Assembly (NCBI GenBank): GCA_020796225.1
Contig: CM036759.1
Span: forward strand, 65,676,590-65,740,589
Origin: Arion vulgaris
Taxonomy: Eukaryota > Mollusca > Gastropoda > Stylommatophora > Arionidae
Length of the DNA: 64,000 nt
Direction: 5' to 3'
Shown: one piece after another, positions 10,656 through 21,439 of the stretch
Layout of the letters: every line of letters begins with the position of its first letter
Numbering within the stretch: position 1 is the first letter of the stretch
Position numbers and translations under genes: made by a program
The notes under the pieces: model-generated
Databases searched by the model: none
Told to the model about the DNA's origin: nothing
The model's input: only the letters and a program-made list of their open reading frames with translations

Positions 10656-11640
10656 TCATTGCACTCCGTACATGTCCATAAGTGCTCCGATCTCCTTCGC
10701 AATATCTCCAACAGCGTCCAGCGACTGACTGTACCAGTTAGATTTTGATTGATGAGCCTACTCACGTATCTGTGGTGTTGTTCTTTTCTTGCTACTCCAA
10801 TCTTCAATCACAGATCTTGCAATCTAGTAGTTGACGTGGATTGGCTTAGATCATGGGTCCCCAAAGTGGGCGGTACCGCCTTCCAGTGGGCGCTGAAGCC
10901 ATCCGGGGAGAGGGGGTGGGATGGCGCGTTCAGAAGCATTTGGGGAGTTTTTTGTGATTTTGCGATTGAATAATCATTAAAAATTTGAATTCTGCATTTT
11001 ATTCATCTTATGCCCATCTTACACGATCCATTTTTACATCAATTTTCTACTTCATGTATATAATCATTTGAAAATTGCCCATGTATGACAGAAATATATA
11101 TCAATTTTCCATGTCAAGGTGAAAATAGAGCATGCATATATATTTGGAGGGAGGAGGGTGTTTCAAACTGTTATAAATGGTGGTGGTTTAATCAAAGTTT
11201 ATGTCGTGCAAAGTGAGCCGTGGGCCGAAAACGTTTGGGAATCTAGGGTTTAGATGAAAATCTTCTTTGTTGTGACACTCTATGATGGCGTTCAAAATGT
11301 TAGCTCTATCCATTGGCTGGCTCCCTGATATCGTGGCAGAGCCAGCCAGTCTGTTTGCTCTCTCATTGCCAACGACAGTCATGTGCCGTTGAACGAAGAT
11401 AAGTGTAATTCTGTAAATTGTTAACGTTTGTAGTGATTCAGTCCATTGCCTGCGCACCGAACCAGCCTCAACATTTCGGATGATACTCAATGAATCGATC
11501 AGAATGCACACACGAATGTAGTTTTGTGACTCCAGCCAGAGTAGTGCCTTAGTCACCGCCAGTACCTCCATTGTCATGCTGCTTGTTGTCATACTAAATG
11601 CACCACTGACTTTAAAAACGCTAGTCTGTAGAGCTAGGCA
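10656..11640 (-). pseudogene. RNase H and 3' tail of a non-LTR element, split by a hAT-like insert
   Basis: From 11640 leftward the minus strand reads MTMEVLAVTKALLWLES, ILIDSLSIIRNVEAG and FVQRHMTVVGNERANRLAG, the conserved blocks of a retroelement RNase H domain. After the insert at 10852-11247 the reading continues into GVARKEQHH and RWTLLEILRRRSEHLWTC (10656-10735), the same tail seen at 55430-55600. One stop is present near 10815. The frame is kept across the insert when one copy of the 8-bp duplication is discounted. Confidence 0.85.
10852..11247. mobile_element. hAT-like non-autonomous element, 396 bp
   Basis: The ends are CATGGGTCCCCAAAG and, reading inward from the right, CCTAGATTCCCAAAC (10 of 15 match). 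They are flanked by GCTTAGAT (10844-10851) and GTTTAGAT (11248-11255), an 8-bp target duplication with one mismatch, as in the hAT superfamily. No transposase frame is present. Confidence 0.75.
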
Positions 11641-11815
11641 ATGCGTTTTCTTCTTCCCCCTTCGTCCATAGTGAGGCATAGTTCCACAACCAAGGCCTTC
11701 CAAGCTCGCCTATCTTTTCCAGATCTCTCAACTCTTTCCCAATTTTCTTGCATTCCGTCTTCAACTTCCGTGTCCAGGTGTTGCTGGGTCTTCCCTTACC
11801 CTAGACAATGAGTGT
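11641..11815 (-). pseudogene. LINE C-terminal relic
   Basis: On the minus strand 11815-11641 reads GKGRPSNTWTRKL, a Lys/Glu-rich segment, then AWKALVVELC with one frame change. It is the R-G-R-P..T-W tail of a different LINE type from the RNase H relic beside it. Confidence 0.6.
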
Positions 11816-11920
11816 TGTAAGATATCAAGGTTTGTGGCTCGAATCCTGTGTTTGGTAAACAACATTTGCGGAATCCCCTAACACTTATTCACTGTATATT
11901 TCTTTGCTAAGTATTGGATA
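11816..11920 (+). mobile_element. tRNA-like dispersed repeat family G
   Basis: GGCTCGAATCCTGTGTTTGG resembles a B box and its 3' context. Similar sequence is at 43678-43765 and 48985-49100 on the plus strand and at 36030-36230 on the minus strand. Confidence 0.55.
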
Positions 11921-12039
11921 AAAGACTTTTTAAGCCGAGGCATGCTGCTTTCAACCTAAGGGCTAGCCTTAATTTAGTTATATCAAAGCGTGTAGACCAA
12001 CACACATGAACAAATAAGAATGAACTCTGTAATGTACAT

Positions 12040-12470
12040 CTACCTATCTATTGTCATTCCCTAGGTGGATGATGGGATTGGTTGTCCACTCTGCTAAACG
12101 TAGGGTTGGGAGCTTTAATTTGCATTCCAGGGCCATATGAGCCGCCCTTGTTGATTTAGTGTGGTCTTGATATTGTCTATCCATCTTTGTTTGTTTTCCC
12201 TTGGCTCTAGTACCTAGTCTCTTTTTATTGTATGCTGTTAGTTGTGGTTGGTTGTATCACATTCTCATTAAATGTCCAAACAACTGCATTTGTTGTCTTT
12301 CGATGTATTCGATGCATGAAGTTATGCCCATTCTGCTTCTGATGTCCTCGTTTCATAGTCTATCTTTCCTGGTGACTCCCATCGCTTTCCTCAAACATTT
12401 CATTTCACACGTGGTGACCTTTCTGTGATGTGTTGCTGTCTGAGACCAAGTTTGGCACTGGTAACAAAAT
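12040..12470 (-). pseudogene. LINE C-terminal relic
   Basis: Minus-strand frames give CLRKAMGVTRKDRL, NEDIRSRMGI, IERQQMQLFGHLMR and TRAKGKQRWIDNIK, parallel to the copy at 58800-59105 (NEDIRKKVGT, QQLKWFGHISR). Frame changes and stops show decay. Confidence 0.7.
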
Positions 12471-12494
12471 GTTGGTTGAAAATACTTTTATTAT

Positions 12495-12822
12495 CATAGT
12501 CATTTTATGTCACAATTTAGTAGAGGCTGAAATGCAGATTGAAATTGATGTGACCATCATCATAGCACTTAGGTGCGCAACCATGTATGTTCCGATCTCT
12601 TTCTTACAAAGGAATATCTCAGCTGCAGTGCACGAACTCCGTAGCACAGGCGAGTGTCCCCAATATAGTTTTTGAAGATGGTAAAAATATTTTGTAGGAA
12701 TTTCATGTTAATCTCTCTAATGGATTTTGCTCGGCCAGCGGCTTTCCAGCCTGCTCGTCTCGATTGTGAACTGCCATGGGTTCTGTTATGTGCTCAACTT
12801 GAACACGTGACCTGCGTTTTAA
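12495..12822 (+). mobile_element. Dispersed repeat family F
   Basis: Ordered words CCATCATCATAGCACTTAGG, GTTCCGATCTCTTTCTTACA, GAAGATGGTAAAAATATTTT and GTGCTCAACTTGAACACGTG recur in 53557-53945 and, reversed, in 32346-33033 and 52255-53300. In other copies the start carries a TGAT run. Confidence 0.75.
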
Positions 12823-12824
12823 AC

Positions 12825-13062
12825 AAAAACCTGTCGTTACTGCCTGTAAACCGCTTTTTAGGGCGGTGTAGGACAGGTGGGACGAGATCATGATGAATTT
12901 AATGGCATCATGGCTAGTGCAGTCGCCGCGAAGCTGTTCAGGTTAGGATTTTTCATTTATGCCCACAACAAAAACAAATTCTTTTCCTTACCGTGAATTG
13001 AACACGGGTCTCTCACATGGGATGGGAGTCGCGCTCTAATCCATTCGGCCAGACGCTCCTCA
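12825..13062 (-). mobile_element. SINE family C
   Basis: Tail CTGCCTGTAAACCGCTTTTT and GGGCGGTGTAGGACAGGTGG are at the left and the tRNA-like head GGCCGAATGGATTAGAGCGC (minus) is at the right. Confidence 0.82.
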
Positions 13063-13076
13063 CTTACCTAGGTTGT

Positions 13077-13270
13077 TTTTTTTTCCGATCCAGAAGCACT
13101 TGAACTTTTCAGCTCTTGGCTCGGTGCCATGGACATCGTAACCCTTCGGTTCGGTGCCACGAACACCGTAAATCTGGGGAATCTGTGGCTTTTTCTGCCA
13201 TCCCGCGGAATTGAACCCGCACTCACAGAGGGATAGTCACCCGTAGTCCAACGCGCTACAAACACGCTGG
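13077..13270 (-). mobile_element. tRNA-derived SINE family D with target duplication
   Basis: Minus strand: TTTGTAGCGCGTTGGACTAC (A box), GTGCGGGTTCAATTCCGCGG (B box), then CCCCAGATTTACGGTGTTCG and a short A-run. It is flanked by repeats beginning GACGCTCCTCACTTACC at 13054 and 13272 that continue to AGGTT with one mismatch, a duplication of about 22 bp from the family C host. A second copy is at 49530-49740. Confidence 0.82.
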
Positions 13271-13284
13271 AAGACGCTCCTCAC

Positions 13285-13460
13285 TTACCCAGGTTAAATA
13301 CCCGGTAAGACCAATAACTTTTTTCTGTCGGGGCATAATGAAAAAATAATAATAACCTGAACAGTCTCACGGTGACTGCACTATCCATACGACCATTAAA
13401 TTCCACGGGCCCATGTTTCCCTGTTCTACACTGCTCTAAAAAGCTGTATTACAGGCAGTA
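13285..13460 (+). mobile_element. SINE family C, second copy in opposite orientation
   Basis: Reads CAGTCTCACGGTGACTGCAC, CGACCATTAAATTCCACGGG and CTGTATTACAGGCAGTAACC on the plus strand, so it faces away from the minus-strand copy at 12825. Confidence 0.78.
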
Positions 13461-13612
13461 ACCACAACTTAACACATTTGTATTTATGTTTATTTGTGTG
13501 GAAGGTCTATTTGTGTCTATATTTGAGAATAGAAAATATGTTCCCTGCCATGTTTGTTTTTTGTTTGTTTCTGTGATAATTTACATTTGGTTATATCTCT
13601 TTTATAGCGCCT

Positions 13613-14060
13613 CGTAAAATTTGGTATTTATCTTATTCTTGAATGCTTCGATTGTATAATTTGGTATTTATCTTATTCTTGAATGCTTCGATTGTAAAAT
13701 TTGGTATTTATCTTATTCTTGAATGCTTCGATTGTAAAATTTGGTATTTATCTTATTCTTGAATGCTTGAGATTGTAAAATTTGGTATTTATCTTATTCT
13801 TGAATGCTTCGATTGTAAAATTTGGTATTTATCTTATTCTTGAATGCTTCGATTGTAAAATTTGGTATTTATCTTATTCTTGAATGCTTCGATTGTAAAA
13901 TTTGGTATTTATCTTATTCTTGAATGCTTCGATTGTAAAATTTGGTATTTATCTTATTCTTGAATGCTTCGATTGTAAAATTTGGTATTTATCTTATTCT
14001 TGAATGCTTCGATTGTAAAATTTGGTATTTATCTTATTCTTGAATGCTTGATTGTAAATT
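13613..14060. repeat. 40-bp minisatellite, 11 copies
   Basis: Unit TGTAAAATTTGGTATTTATC plus TTATTCTTGAATGCTTCGAT. Copies are almost identical, with one GCTTGAGAT variant and a shortened last unit, which suggests recent expansion. Confidence 0.95.
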
Positions 14061-14155
14061 GTATTTAAAGTCCATACCTTCTTCGGATTTTTGTTTTAAT
14101 GTTGTTTTTATTTCTATTGAAGTTGAACGTGTCCTAGAAGGTATACTATTCAAGG

Positions 14156-14236
14156 TAGATTTGTTTCTTCTTCAAGGTAGATTTGTTTCTTCTTCAAGGT
14201 AGTTTTGTTTCTTCTTCAAAGTAATTTGTTTTTCTT
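14156..14236. repeat. 22-bp tandem repeat, about 4 copies
   Basis: Unit GTAGATTTGTTTCTTCTTCA plus AG, with the last copies diverged. Confidence 0.85.
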
Positions 14237-14409
14237 CAGGTTGAGCAAATATTTGTTCCAAGTTTGATAAGGTTTGCTTATCATCATCATCATGTGCCAG
14301 TGTTAACTTCAAAAGAGGCAATAAATAGAAGAGAAAAAGAAAGAGAAAGATGGTGAAATAGAGGAGAGGAAGAAGTGAACTGTAGAGTGATAGATGTTCG
14401 TGCACTGTC

Positions 14410-14615
14410 ATCTTGGCCGTGTGTTGCCAGGGCTCCAAGGGAGCAAAGAATAATAACACTGCAAACCTACAAGATTGTCTGTAAGGGCAACTGAGGCAGG
14501 GGCCTAGGAAGCTACTCATAGTAAATAAAAGCATCAAGAAATTGGATGTGTGGCCTATATGTAGGGGCATAACTGGCATAGGCAGATCAGAAATAAAGAA
14601 CAGGCAGTCCAAGAT
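14410..14615 (+). mobile_element. SINE-like family A, 3'-truncated
   Basis: GTGTTGCCAGGGCTCCAAGG, GAGCAAAGAATAATAACACT and GGGGCCTAGGAAGCTACTCA are clear; the GAAGAAG tail is missing and a LINE relic begins. Confidence 0.75.
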
Positions 14616-15075
14616 CGTTCCAGAAAATGAAAAGCATTATATGCAACAAGTCCCTGTCAACTGAGATCAGAATGAGAATTATACATTGCTACATAGAACC
14701 AATACTGACATACGGATGCGAGTTATGGACAATAAACACAGAAGGTCGTGACAAAACTTTGAGGGCCACAGAGATGTGGTTTTACAGAAGAATAATGAGA
14801 ATCCTCATGTACTGCTAAAATAACGAATGTGGTGGTGTTTCGGACATGTAATGAGAAGTGAAGGCTTAGAACATATTGTGACAACCTGGCAAATTGAAGG
14901 AGGCGAGACAAAGAAGACAGCGAGATATCATTTTAGATAGCCTGACTTCATGGCACGGAAGAGCGTCAACATCTGAGATGTTAGCAAATACCAGGTACAT
15001 AGATTTGTGGAGATCCATGATCCTTACGCACCAGATACGTCACCTGATGATGCTGATGTTGACTTTATGTCCTGT
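14616..15075 (+). pseudogene. LINE C-terminal relic
   Basis: Frames read MKSIICNKSLSTEIRMRIIH, CYIEPILTYGCELWTIN, ATEMWFYRRIMRI and after frame changes ILDSLTSWHGRASTSEM and DLWRSMI. This tail matches 42130-42275 and, reversed, 30396-30700. Stops at 14817 and several others make it defective. Confidence 0.78.
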
Positions 15076-15790
15076 AAACGTCTCTATTATGGGTTGAACT
15101 CATTTCACAAATAAATTAAACTTAGAAGAATAAATATTATAATATAAGGAATATATCTTTTAGTAGAACAAGGAGGAATAAATGGAACATTCATCTCGTG
15201 GAAATAAATTTATAATAAAAAATAGATCTACATTAAAACAGAAAAAATTAAAACATAAAATAGATCCATAGATATACATCTAGAGAAAAAAGGCAGAGGA
15301 AGAATATCTATTAATGAACAGAGACAAAAAATTGATATATAAACAAGGGGACGCAAATGTAAAGAAAATAAGAAAAAGAAATTTAATTTAAAAAGGGGGA
15401 ATTAATCTAATATTACAAAGGGGGGATAAATCTAGTTTGAAATAAGGGAGATAAATCTAATATAAAAACCGGCGTAATATGTTAATGATAAAAACAATCA
15501 AAATTTTCACATGCGCAATTTGGATAAAATGTACCAGTTAAGCAATTATGTCAATCATGGCAGAAGAGTTAGCTCCCGCTCGACGTGATTTCAGGCCATA
15601 AACTTATTTCTAGCCTATCTACATGTTTTCGCCTCAACGTAATTTTGTTTTACGTTTTTTCATTTGCTTATTTCGATTAAGAGATTTATTTTGCTTACTT
15701 TATTTCGTGCTTGTTTTCTAGAGAATATTTTAATAGGATTCAACAAAAATGTGCTGGAGCATTTCGTGAAAATTATTTTGAAAACTTATT
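15076..15790. other. AT-rich stretch with degenerate A-rich repeats
   Basis: Between about 15130 and 15480 the word AATAAATCTAATATAAAA recurs in diverged forms at irregular spacing, as in a very old tandem array. The remainder shows nothing assignable. Confidence 0.5.
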
Positions 15791-15799
15791 AACTTGAAA

Positions 15800-16352
15800 A
15801 GACGTAAACTTTAAAAGCTATTGCAAGATCTTTCGTGAGTAAACTTTACAAAGCTATTGCAAGATCTTTCGAGTAAACTTTACAAAGCTATTGCAAGATC
15901 TTTCGAGTAAACTTTACAAAGCTATTGCAAGATCTTTCATGAACTTTACAAAGCTATTGTAAGATCTTTCGAGTAAACTTTACAAAGCTATTGAAAGATC
16001 TTCGAAGAACCCTTTACAAAGCTATTGCAAGATCTTTCGAGTAAACTTTACAAAGCTATTGCAAGATCTTTCGAGTAAACTTTACAAAGCTATTGCAAGA
16101 TCTTTCGAGTAAACTTTACAAAGCTATTGCAAGATCTTTCGAGTAAACTTTACAAAGCTATTGCAAGATCTTTCGAGTAAACTTTACAAAGCTATTGCAA
16201 GATCTTTCGAGTAAACTTTACAAAGCTATTGCAAGATCTTTCGAGTAAACTTTACAAAGCTATTGCAAGATCTTTCGAGTAAACTTTACAAAGCTATTGC
16301 AAGATCTTTCGAGTAAACTTTACAAAGCTATTGCAAGATCTTTCGAGTAAAG
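15800..16352. repeat. 34-bp minisatellite, about 16 copies
   Basis: Unit GAGTAAACTTTACAAAGCTA plus TTGCAAGATCTTTC. The first units (15800-16020) are irregular and the later ones nearly identical, so the array is more homogenised towards the right. Each unit carries a BglII site (AGATCT). Confidence 0.95.
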
Positions 16353-16419
16353 TTGACTTATTTTTCTTCAGCCTTCACCGCTAGGGTGGTATGTCAATTC
16401 ATTTCCTAATGTGTGGAAT

Positions 16420-16500
16420 GTGTGTGTGGATTGAACCACACCTCTCATGTGTTCGAGATGATAGGCGAACGCGTTATCATTACGCTAATCCGTCCCACAT
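16420..16500 (-). mobile_element. tRNA-like SINE head
   Basis: On the minus strand: GGACGGATTAGCGTAATGAT (A-box-like) and GAGAGGTGTGGTTCAATCCA (B-box-like). No known tRNA fold with a proper acceptor stem was found, so a SINE relic is preferred to a gene. Confidence 0.5.
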
Positions 16501-16679
16501 ATACATTGAAGAAAGACAAATCGTGGTATATACTTTATAGGATGTAGCCATCAACCACAGTAAACGAGTCGTTGATTTTATAGACACCAATTATACGTTC
16601 AGTAGTTTGCTATTGGTTTCTGAATGGTGATGTCTATTCGAACCTTTCGTAAAAATTCCACGGAAATAAATTTACTTCC

Positions 16680-16760
16680 AAACTTCCTGTGGCGGAGTTT
16701 GAACCAGGTTCGCTTGGGTTTGTGATCGAGCTCACTATCGCTTAAGCTACAGACGCCTCA
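16680..16760 (-). mobile_element. tRNA-like SINE head
   Basis: Minus strand: GAGGCGTCTGTAGCTTAAGC and CCTGGTTCAAACTCCGCCAC give A- and B-box-like words with tRNA-like spacing. No CCA-compatible stem is visible. Confidence 0.5.
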
Positions 16761-16847
16761 TATATTCAATATATACATTATTGTTATCAATGGAAAGTTA
16801 AGAACAGTGAATGAATTTAGCAACACATCCTCCTCGTCAATCATCAA

Positions 16848-17160
16848 ATGGAATCAACGAACATCACTGAATCCCTGAAATCCACGAACATCATCTGTCT
16901 ACCTGAACACCACTGACATTCTAAAGCAACACATCCTCCCGAACACTCTAACTCTCGTCCAAACATCCACCCCGAACATCCACTCCGAACATCCATTAGC
17001 ATCCGAACATCCACTCCTGAATCATCCACATCCGAACATCCACTCCGAACATCCTGAAATCTGAACATCTAACATCAATGAATATCAACGAACATCCACT
17101 CCGAACATACTAACTCCACGAACATAACCAACTCCTGAACATCTGAACTCTCGAGATACA
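16848..17160. repeat. Irregular 9-18 bp tandem repeat (CGAACATCC)
   Basis: CGAACATCC and CACTCCGAACATCC recur about twenty times with spacers of varying length. Confidence 0.8.
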
Positions 17161-17857
17161 CTCACGATTCACCTGACATTGAATACTAATCACTCTATTC
17201 CATCGATAATAATAATATCAGTATTTGACATTATCGTATCCCGACATCATTGATGCCTGTAATATATCTATCGTCCTAAACAAGATAGATAACTCTTTGT
17301 CCTGACATCCAGGTAGAATATCTGAAATCACGCCATGAATCATTAAATTAAATAGTAAAAGTAATATGTTTCAAAATATTGTATTTATTGTATCAGGTAG
17401 ACGCTATGAGTTATAAGAATAGTCAAATAGCATATAGAAGACTAGCTGAAGGTAAAAATTCAAACCGCCGCCAACATGTCTGAATTGTAATCGAGTCGGT
17501 TTAACTACGGTGATTTCACTCGTTACAAGTGGTTGTAGTACTTTGAGCTATTTCACCTCCTTCGGATCCGATTTTAGTGTAATTAGATAAACAAGATTGT
17601 TCAGGAGAAACAGTTACCAGTGGTTCTCAAAGGTGTGCCCAGCGCACTTATTGTGCCCGGTAACTTACCTAGGTGCGTCCTGGGAAATCCCAGATGAGGA
17701 GTAGGCAACTCGGTGCCAGCGGACACCAGGGTAAAAAATCGTCAAAATACATCAGGCCCATGCATCCCATTGGCAGAAATTAAATGATGAATAAAGGTGC
17801 ATATCATTTTTCAAATATTTCTTTGCTTTTCTGCATCTTATTTGTCAAATCACCTGT
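17161..17857. other. Intronic stretch with a possible hAT-like end
   Basis: At 17625 the words CAGTGGTTCTCAAAGGTGTG look like a hAT left terminus, but no matching right end with an 8-bp duplication was found nearby. The rest has no assignable feature. Confidence 0.4.
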
Positions 17858-18050
17858 GTGTTGCCAGGGATCGCTATGGGAGCAAAGAATAGTAACACTG
17901 CGACCCACAAGGTATCTCGTAAGAAGTGACTGAGGTAGGGGCCTAGAAAAGCTACCCTAGTAAATAAAATGCGATATATAATTGGCACAACGTACAATCG
18001 CTCCTAGGCTTAGATCACATACAAATTATAAATAGTGGTTTAACAAGTGT
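17858..18050 (+). mobile_element. SINE-like family A, body
   Basis: GTGTTGCCAGGGATCGCTAT, GCGACCCACAAGGTATCTCG, TACCCTAGTAAATAAAATGC and CACAACGTACAATCGCTCCT follow the family order. Its 3' region continues straight into the array that starts at 18004. Confidence 0.8.
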
Positions 18051-19013
18051 TCGATATGGAGAGTTCGAAGAAGCAGGCTCAGATCACATACAAATCATAA
18101 AGAGTGGTTTAACAAGTGATCGATATGCAGAGTTCGAAGAAGCAGCTCAATCCATCAAATCATAAAGTGGTTTAAAAGTTTCGATATGAAGTTCGAAAAG
18201 CAGGCTCAGATCACATACAAATTATAAAGAGTGGTCTAACAAGTATTCGATATAGATTCAGAAAGCAGTCTCTAGATCACATACAAATTATAAAGAGTGG
18301 TTTAACAAGTATTCGATATGCAGAGTTCGAAGAAGCAGGCTAGATCAACTCGAAATTATGAAGAGTGGTTTAACAAGTGATTTCGATATGACAGGTTGAA
18401 GAAAGGCTCAGATCACATACTAATTATAGTGGTTTAACAAGTGTTCGATATGCAGAGTTCGAAAAGCAGGCTCCAGATCACATACAAATTATAAGGTGGT
18501 TTAACAAGTGTTGATATGCAGAGTTCGAAGAAGCAAGCTCAGATCCATACAAAATTATAAGAGTGGTTTATACAAGTGTTCATATTGCAGTTCGAAGAAA
18601 GCAGGCTCCAGATCACATACAAATTATAAAAGTGGTTTAACAAGTTTTCGATATGCAGAGTTCGAAGAGCAGGCTCAGATCACATACAAATTATAAAGAT
18701 GGTTTAACAATATCGATATGCAGAGTTCGAAAGCAGGCTAGATCACATACAAATTATAAAAGTGGTTTAACAAGTTTCGATATGCAGAGTTCGAAGAAGC
18801 AGGCTCAGATCCATACAAATTATAAAGAGTGGTTTAACAAGTATTCGATATGCAGAGTTCGAAGAAGCAGGCTCAGATCACATACAAATTATAAAGAGTG
18901 GTTTAACAAGTATTCGATATGCAGAGTTCGAAGAAGCAGGCTCAGATCACATACAAATTATAAAGAGTGGTTTAACAAGTATTCGATATGCAGAGTTCGA
19001 AGAAGCAGTAGAT
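18004..19013. repeat. About 68-bp array of SINE A 3' end, about 15 copies
   Basis: Unit words are CTCAGATCACATACAAATTA, AGAGTGGTTTAACAAG, TTCGATATGCAGAGTTCGAA and GAAGCAGG, which is the 3' third of family A. Units carry many one- to five-base deletions in the left part and become uniform at 18780-19010. Confidence 0.92.
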
Positions 19014-19084
19014 ATAGTACACGATTTCAAAAGTGGCTTAAAAGAATTATTGCAGAGTTAAGAATCAGTGGCAGTTAGATTCAG

Positions 19085-20640
19085 TGGACACGAGTTAAGA
19101 ATTCAGTGTGCCACGAGTTAAAGAATTCAGATGTGCCACGATTAAAGAATTCAGATGTGCCACGAGTTAAAGAATTCAGATGTGCCACGAGTTAAAGAAT
19201 TCAGATGTGCCACGAGTTAAAGAATTCAGATGTGCCACGAGTTAAAGAATTGTGTCAGAGTTAAGAATCAGTGCCACGAGTTAAAGAATTCAGTGTGCCA
19301 CGAGTTAAAGAATTCAAGTGTGCCACGAGTTAAAGAATTCAAGTGTGCCACGAGTTAAAGAATTCAAGTGTGCCACGAGTTAAAGAATTCAAGTGTGCCA
19401 CGAGTTAAAGAATTCAAGTGTGCCACGAGTTAAAGAATTCAAGTGTAGTTCACGAGTTAAAGAATTCAAGTGTGCCACGAGTTAAAGAATTCAAGTGTGC
19501 CACGAGTTAAAGAATTCAGATGTGCCACGAGTTAAAGAATTCAGATGTGCCACAAGTTAAAGAATTCAAGTGTGCCACGAGTTAAAGAATTCAAGTGTGC
19601 CACGAGTTAAATAATTGGCAGAATTAGCCACAAGTTAAAGAATTCAGATGTGCCACGAGTTAAAGAATTCAAGTGTGCCACGAGTTAAAGAATTCAAGTG
19701 TGACACGAGTTAAAGAATTCAGATGTGCCACAAGTTAAAGAATTCAAGTGTGCCACGAGTTAAAGAATTCAAGTGTGCCACGAGTTAAAGAATTCAGATG
19801 TGCCACAAGTTAAAGAATTCAAGTGTGCCACGAGTTAAAGAATTCAAGTGTGCCACGAGTTAAAGAATTCAGATGTGCACAAGAAAAAGAAATTCAATGT
19901 CCTACGAGTTAAAATTCAAGTGTGACACGAGTTAGAATTCGATGTGCCACAAGTTAAAGAATTCAAGTGTGCCACGAGTTAAAGAATTCAAGTGTGCCAC
20001 GAGTTAAAGAATTCAGATGTGCCACAAGTTAAAGAATTCAAGTGTGCCACGAGTTAAAGAATTCAAGTGTGCCACGAGTTAAAGAATTCAGATGTGCCAC
20101 AAGTTAAAGAATTCAAGTGTGCCACGAGTTAAAGAATTCAAGTGTGCCACGAGTTAAAGAATTCAAGTGTGCCACGAGTTAAAGAATTCAGGTGTGCCAC
20201 GAGTTAAAGAATTCAGGTGTGCCACGAGTTAAAGAATTCAAGTGTGCCACGAGTTAAAGAATTCAAGTGTGCCAGGAGTTAAAGAATTCAAGTGTGCCAC
20301 GAGTTAAAGAATTCAAGTGTGCCACGAGTTAAAGAATTCAGGTGTGTCACGAGTTAAAGAATTCAAGTGTGCCACGAGTTAAAGAATTCAGGTGTGCCAC
20401 GAGTTAAAGAATTCAGGTGTGCCACGAGTTAAAGAATTCAGGTGTGCCACGAGTTAAAGAATTCAGGTGTGCCACGAGTTAAAGAATTCAAGTGTGCCAC
20501 GAGTTAAATAATTCAGGTGTGCCACGAGTTAAAGAATTCAGGTGTGCCACGAGTTAAAGAATTCAGGTGTGCCACGAGTTAAAGAATTCAGGTGTGCCAC
20601 AAGTTAAAGAATTCACGTGTGTCACGAGTTCAAGAATTGG
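19085..20640. repeat. 25-bp satellite with EcoRI site, about 60 copies
   Basis: Unit AGTTAAAGAATTCAAGTGTG plus CCACG. Nearly every unit has GAATTC. Sub-variants (CAGATG, CAAGTG, CAGGTG) are clustered and in part occur in a higher-order order of three units (GATGTG-C-CACAAG, then two AAGTGTG units) around 19620-20160. Confidence 0.96.
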
Positions 20641-20821
20641 AGAACCCCTGAGTTACACTAAAACAAAAATGAAAATTTGGCTTTCATATTTTATGTTTTC
20701 TTAAATTAAAGCTTTGGCGCCTGATCTGGGATTCGCGGATATAAATTTTCGTTGACAACATGTCTGTCTGAAATCACGCGCTCTTATTAAGAATGATAAA
20801 AGGAATTTATAAGCAGTGTTT

Positions 20822-21190
20822 TTTTTTATGTTAGCGATGTCTGTGTCTTCTTTGAGGGAGTGTTTTGTGTTTTTATGTTAGCGATGTCTGTGTCTTCTTT
20901 GAGGGAGTGTTTTGTGTTTTTATGTTAGCGATGTCTGTGTCTTCTTTGAGGGAGTGTTGTGTTTTTATGTTAGCGATGTCTGTGTCTTCTTTGAGGGAGT
21001 GTTTTGTGTTTTTATGTTAGCGATGTCTGTGTCTTCTTTGAGGGAGTGTTGTGTTTTTATGTTAGCGATGACTGTGCTTCTTTGGGAGTGTTGTGTTTTT
21101 ATGTTGCTGATGTCTGTGTCTTCTTTGAGGAGTGTTGTGTTTTTATGTTAGCGATGTCTGTGTCTTCTTTGAGGAGTGTTTGTTTTTAGA
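20822..21190. repeat. 45-47 bp minisatellite, about 8 copies
   Basis: Unit TTTTTATGTTAGCGATGTCT plus GTGTCTTCTTTGAGGGAGTG plus 5-7 bases. Repeat-derived short frames (CVFMLAMSVSSL) have no independent support. Confidence 0.93.
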
Positions 21191-21439
21191 TTCATAAATG
21201 AAATGTAGCAAGCGAACAAGGCAGAAAGTTATTGTTCAAATACACTAAACAGAAAAGCGTAGAACACAGTTTTCTGACTTAGAACGGGACACTACGGTTT
21301 TAGAGCTCACCTCCAAGTTTAGTGTTTTGTTTGTTTTCTAACCCACGACGTATGGATTATTTCGCATTTTCCTTTTGTTGCGTGGGAAACATGGGGGTGG
21401 GGAAAAGGTGGTGAGAGTGGGGACCTGAGATTTCTTAAA

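Noticed and set aside
11188..11703. Intact RNase H gene
   Set aside because: The frame runs through a hAT-like insert at one end and a different LINE tail at the other; only the middle is RNase H and it is a truncated retroelement.
16420..16760. Functional tRNA genes
   Set aside because: A- and B-box-like words occur, but no complete cloverleaf with paired acceptor stem was found; SINE heads fit better.
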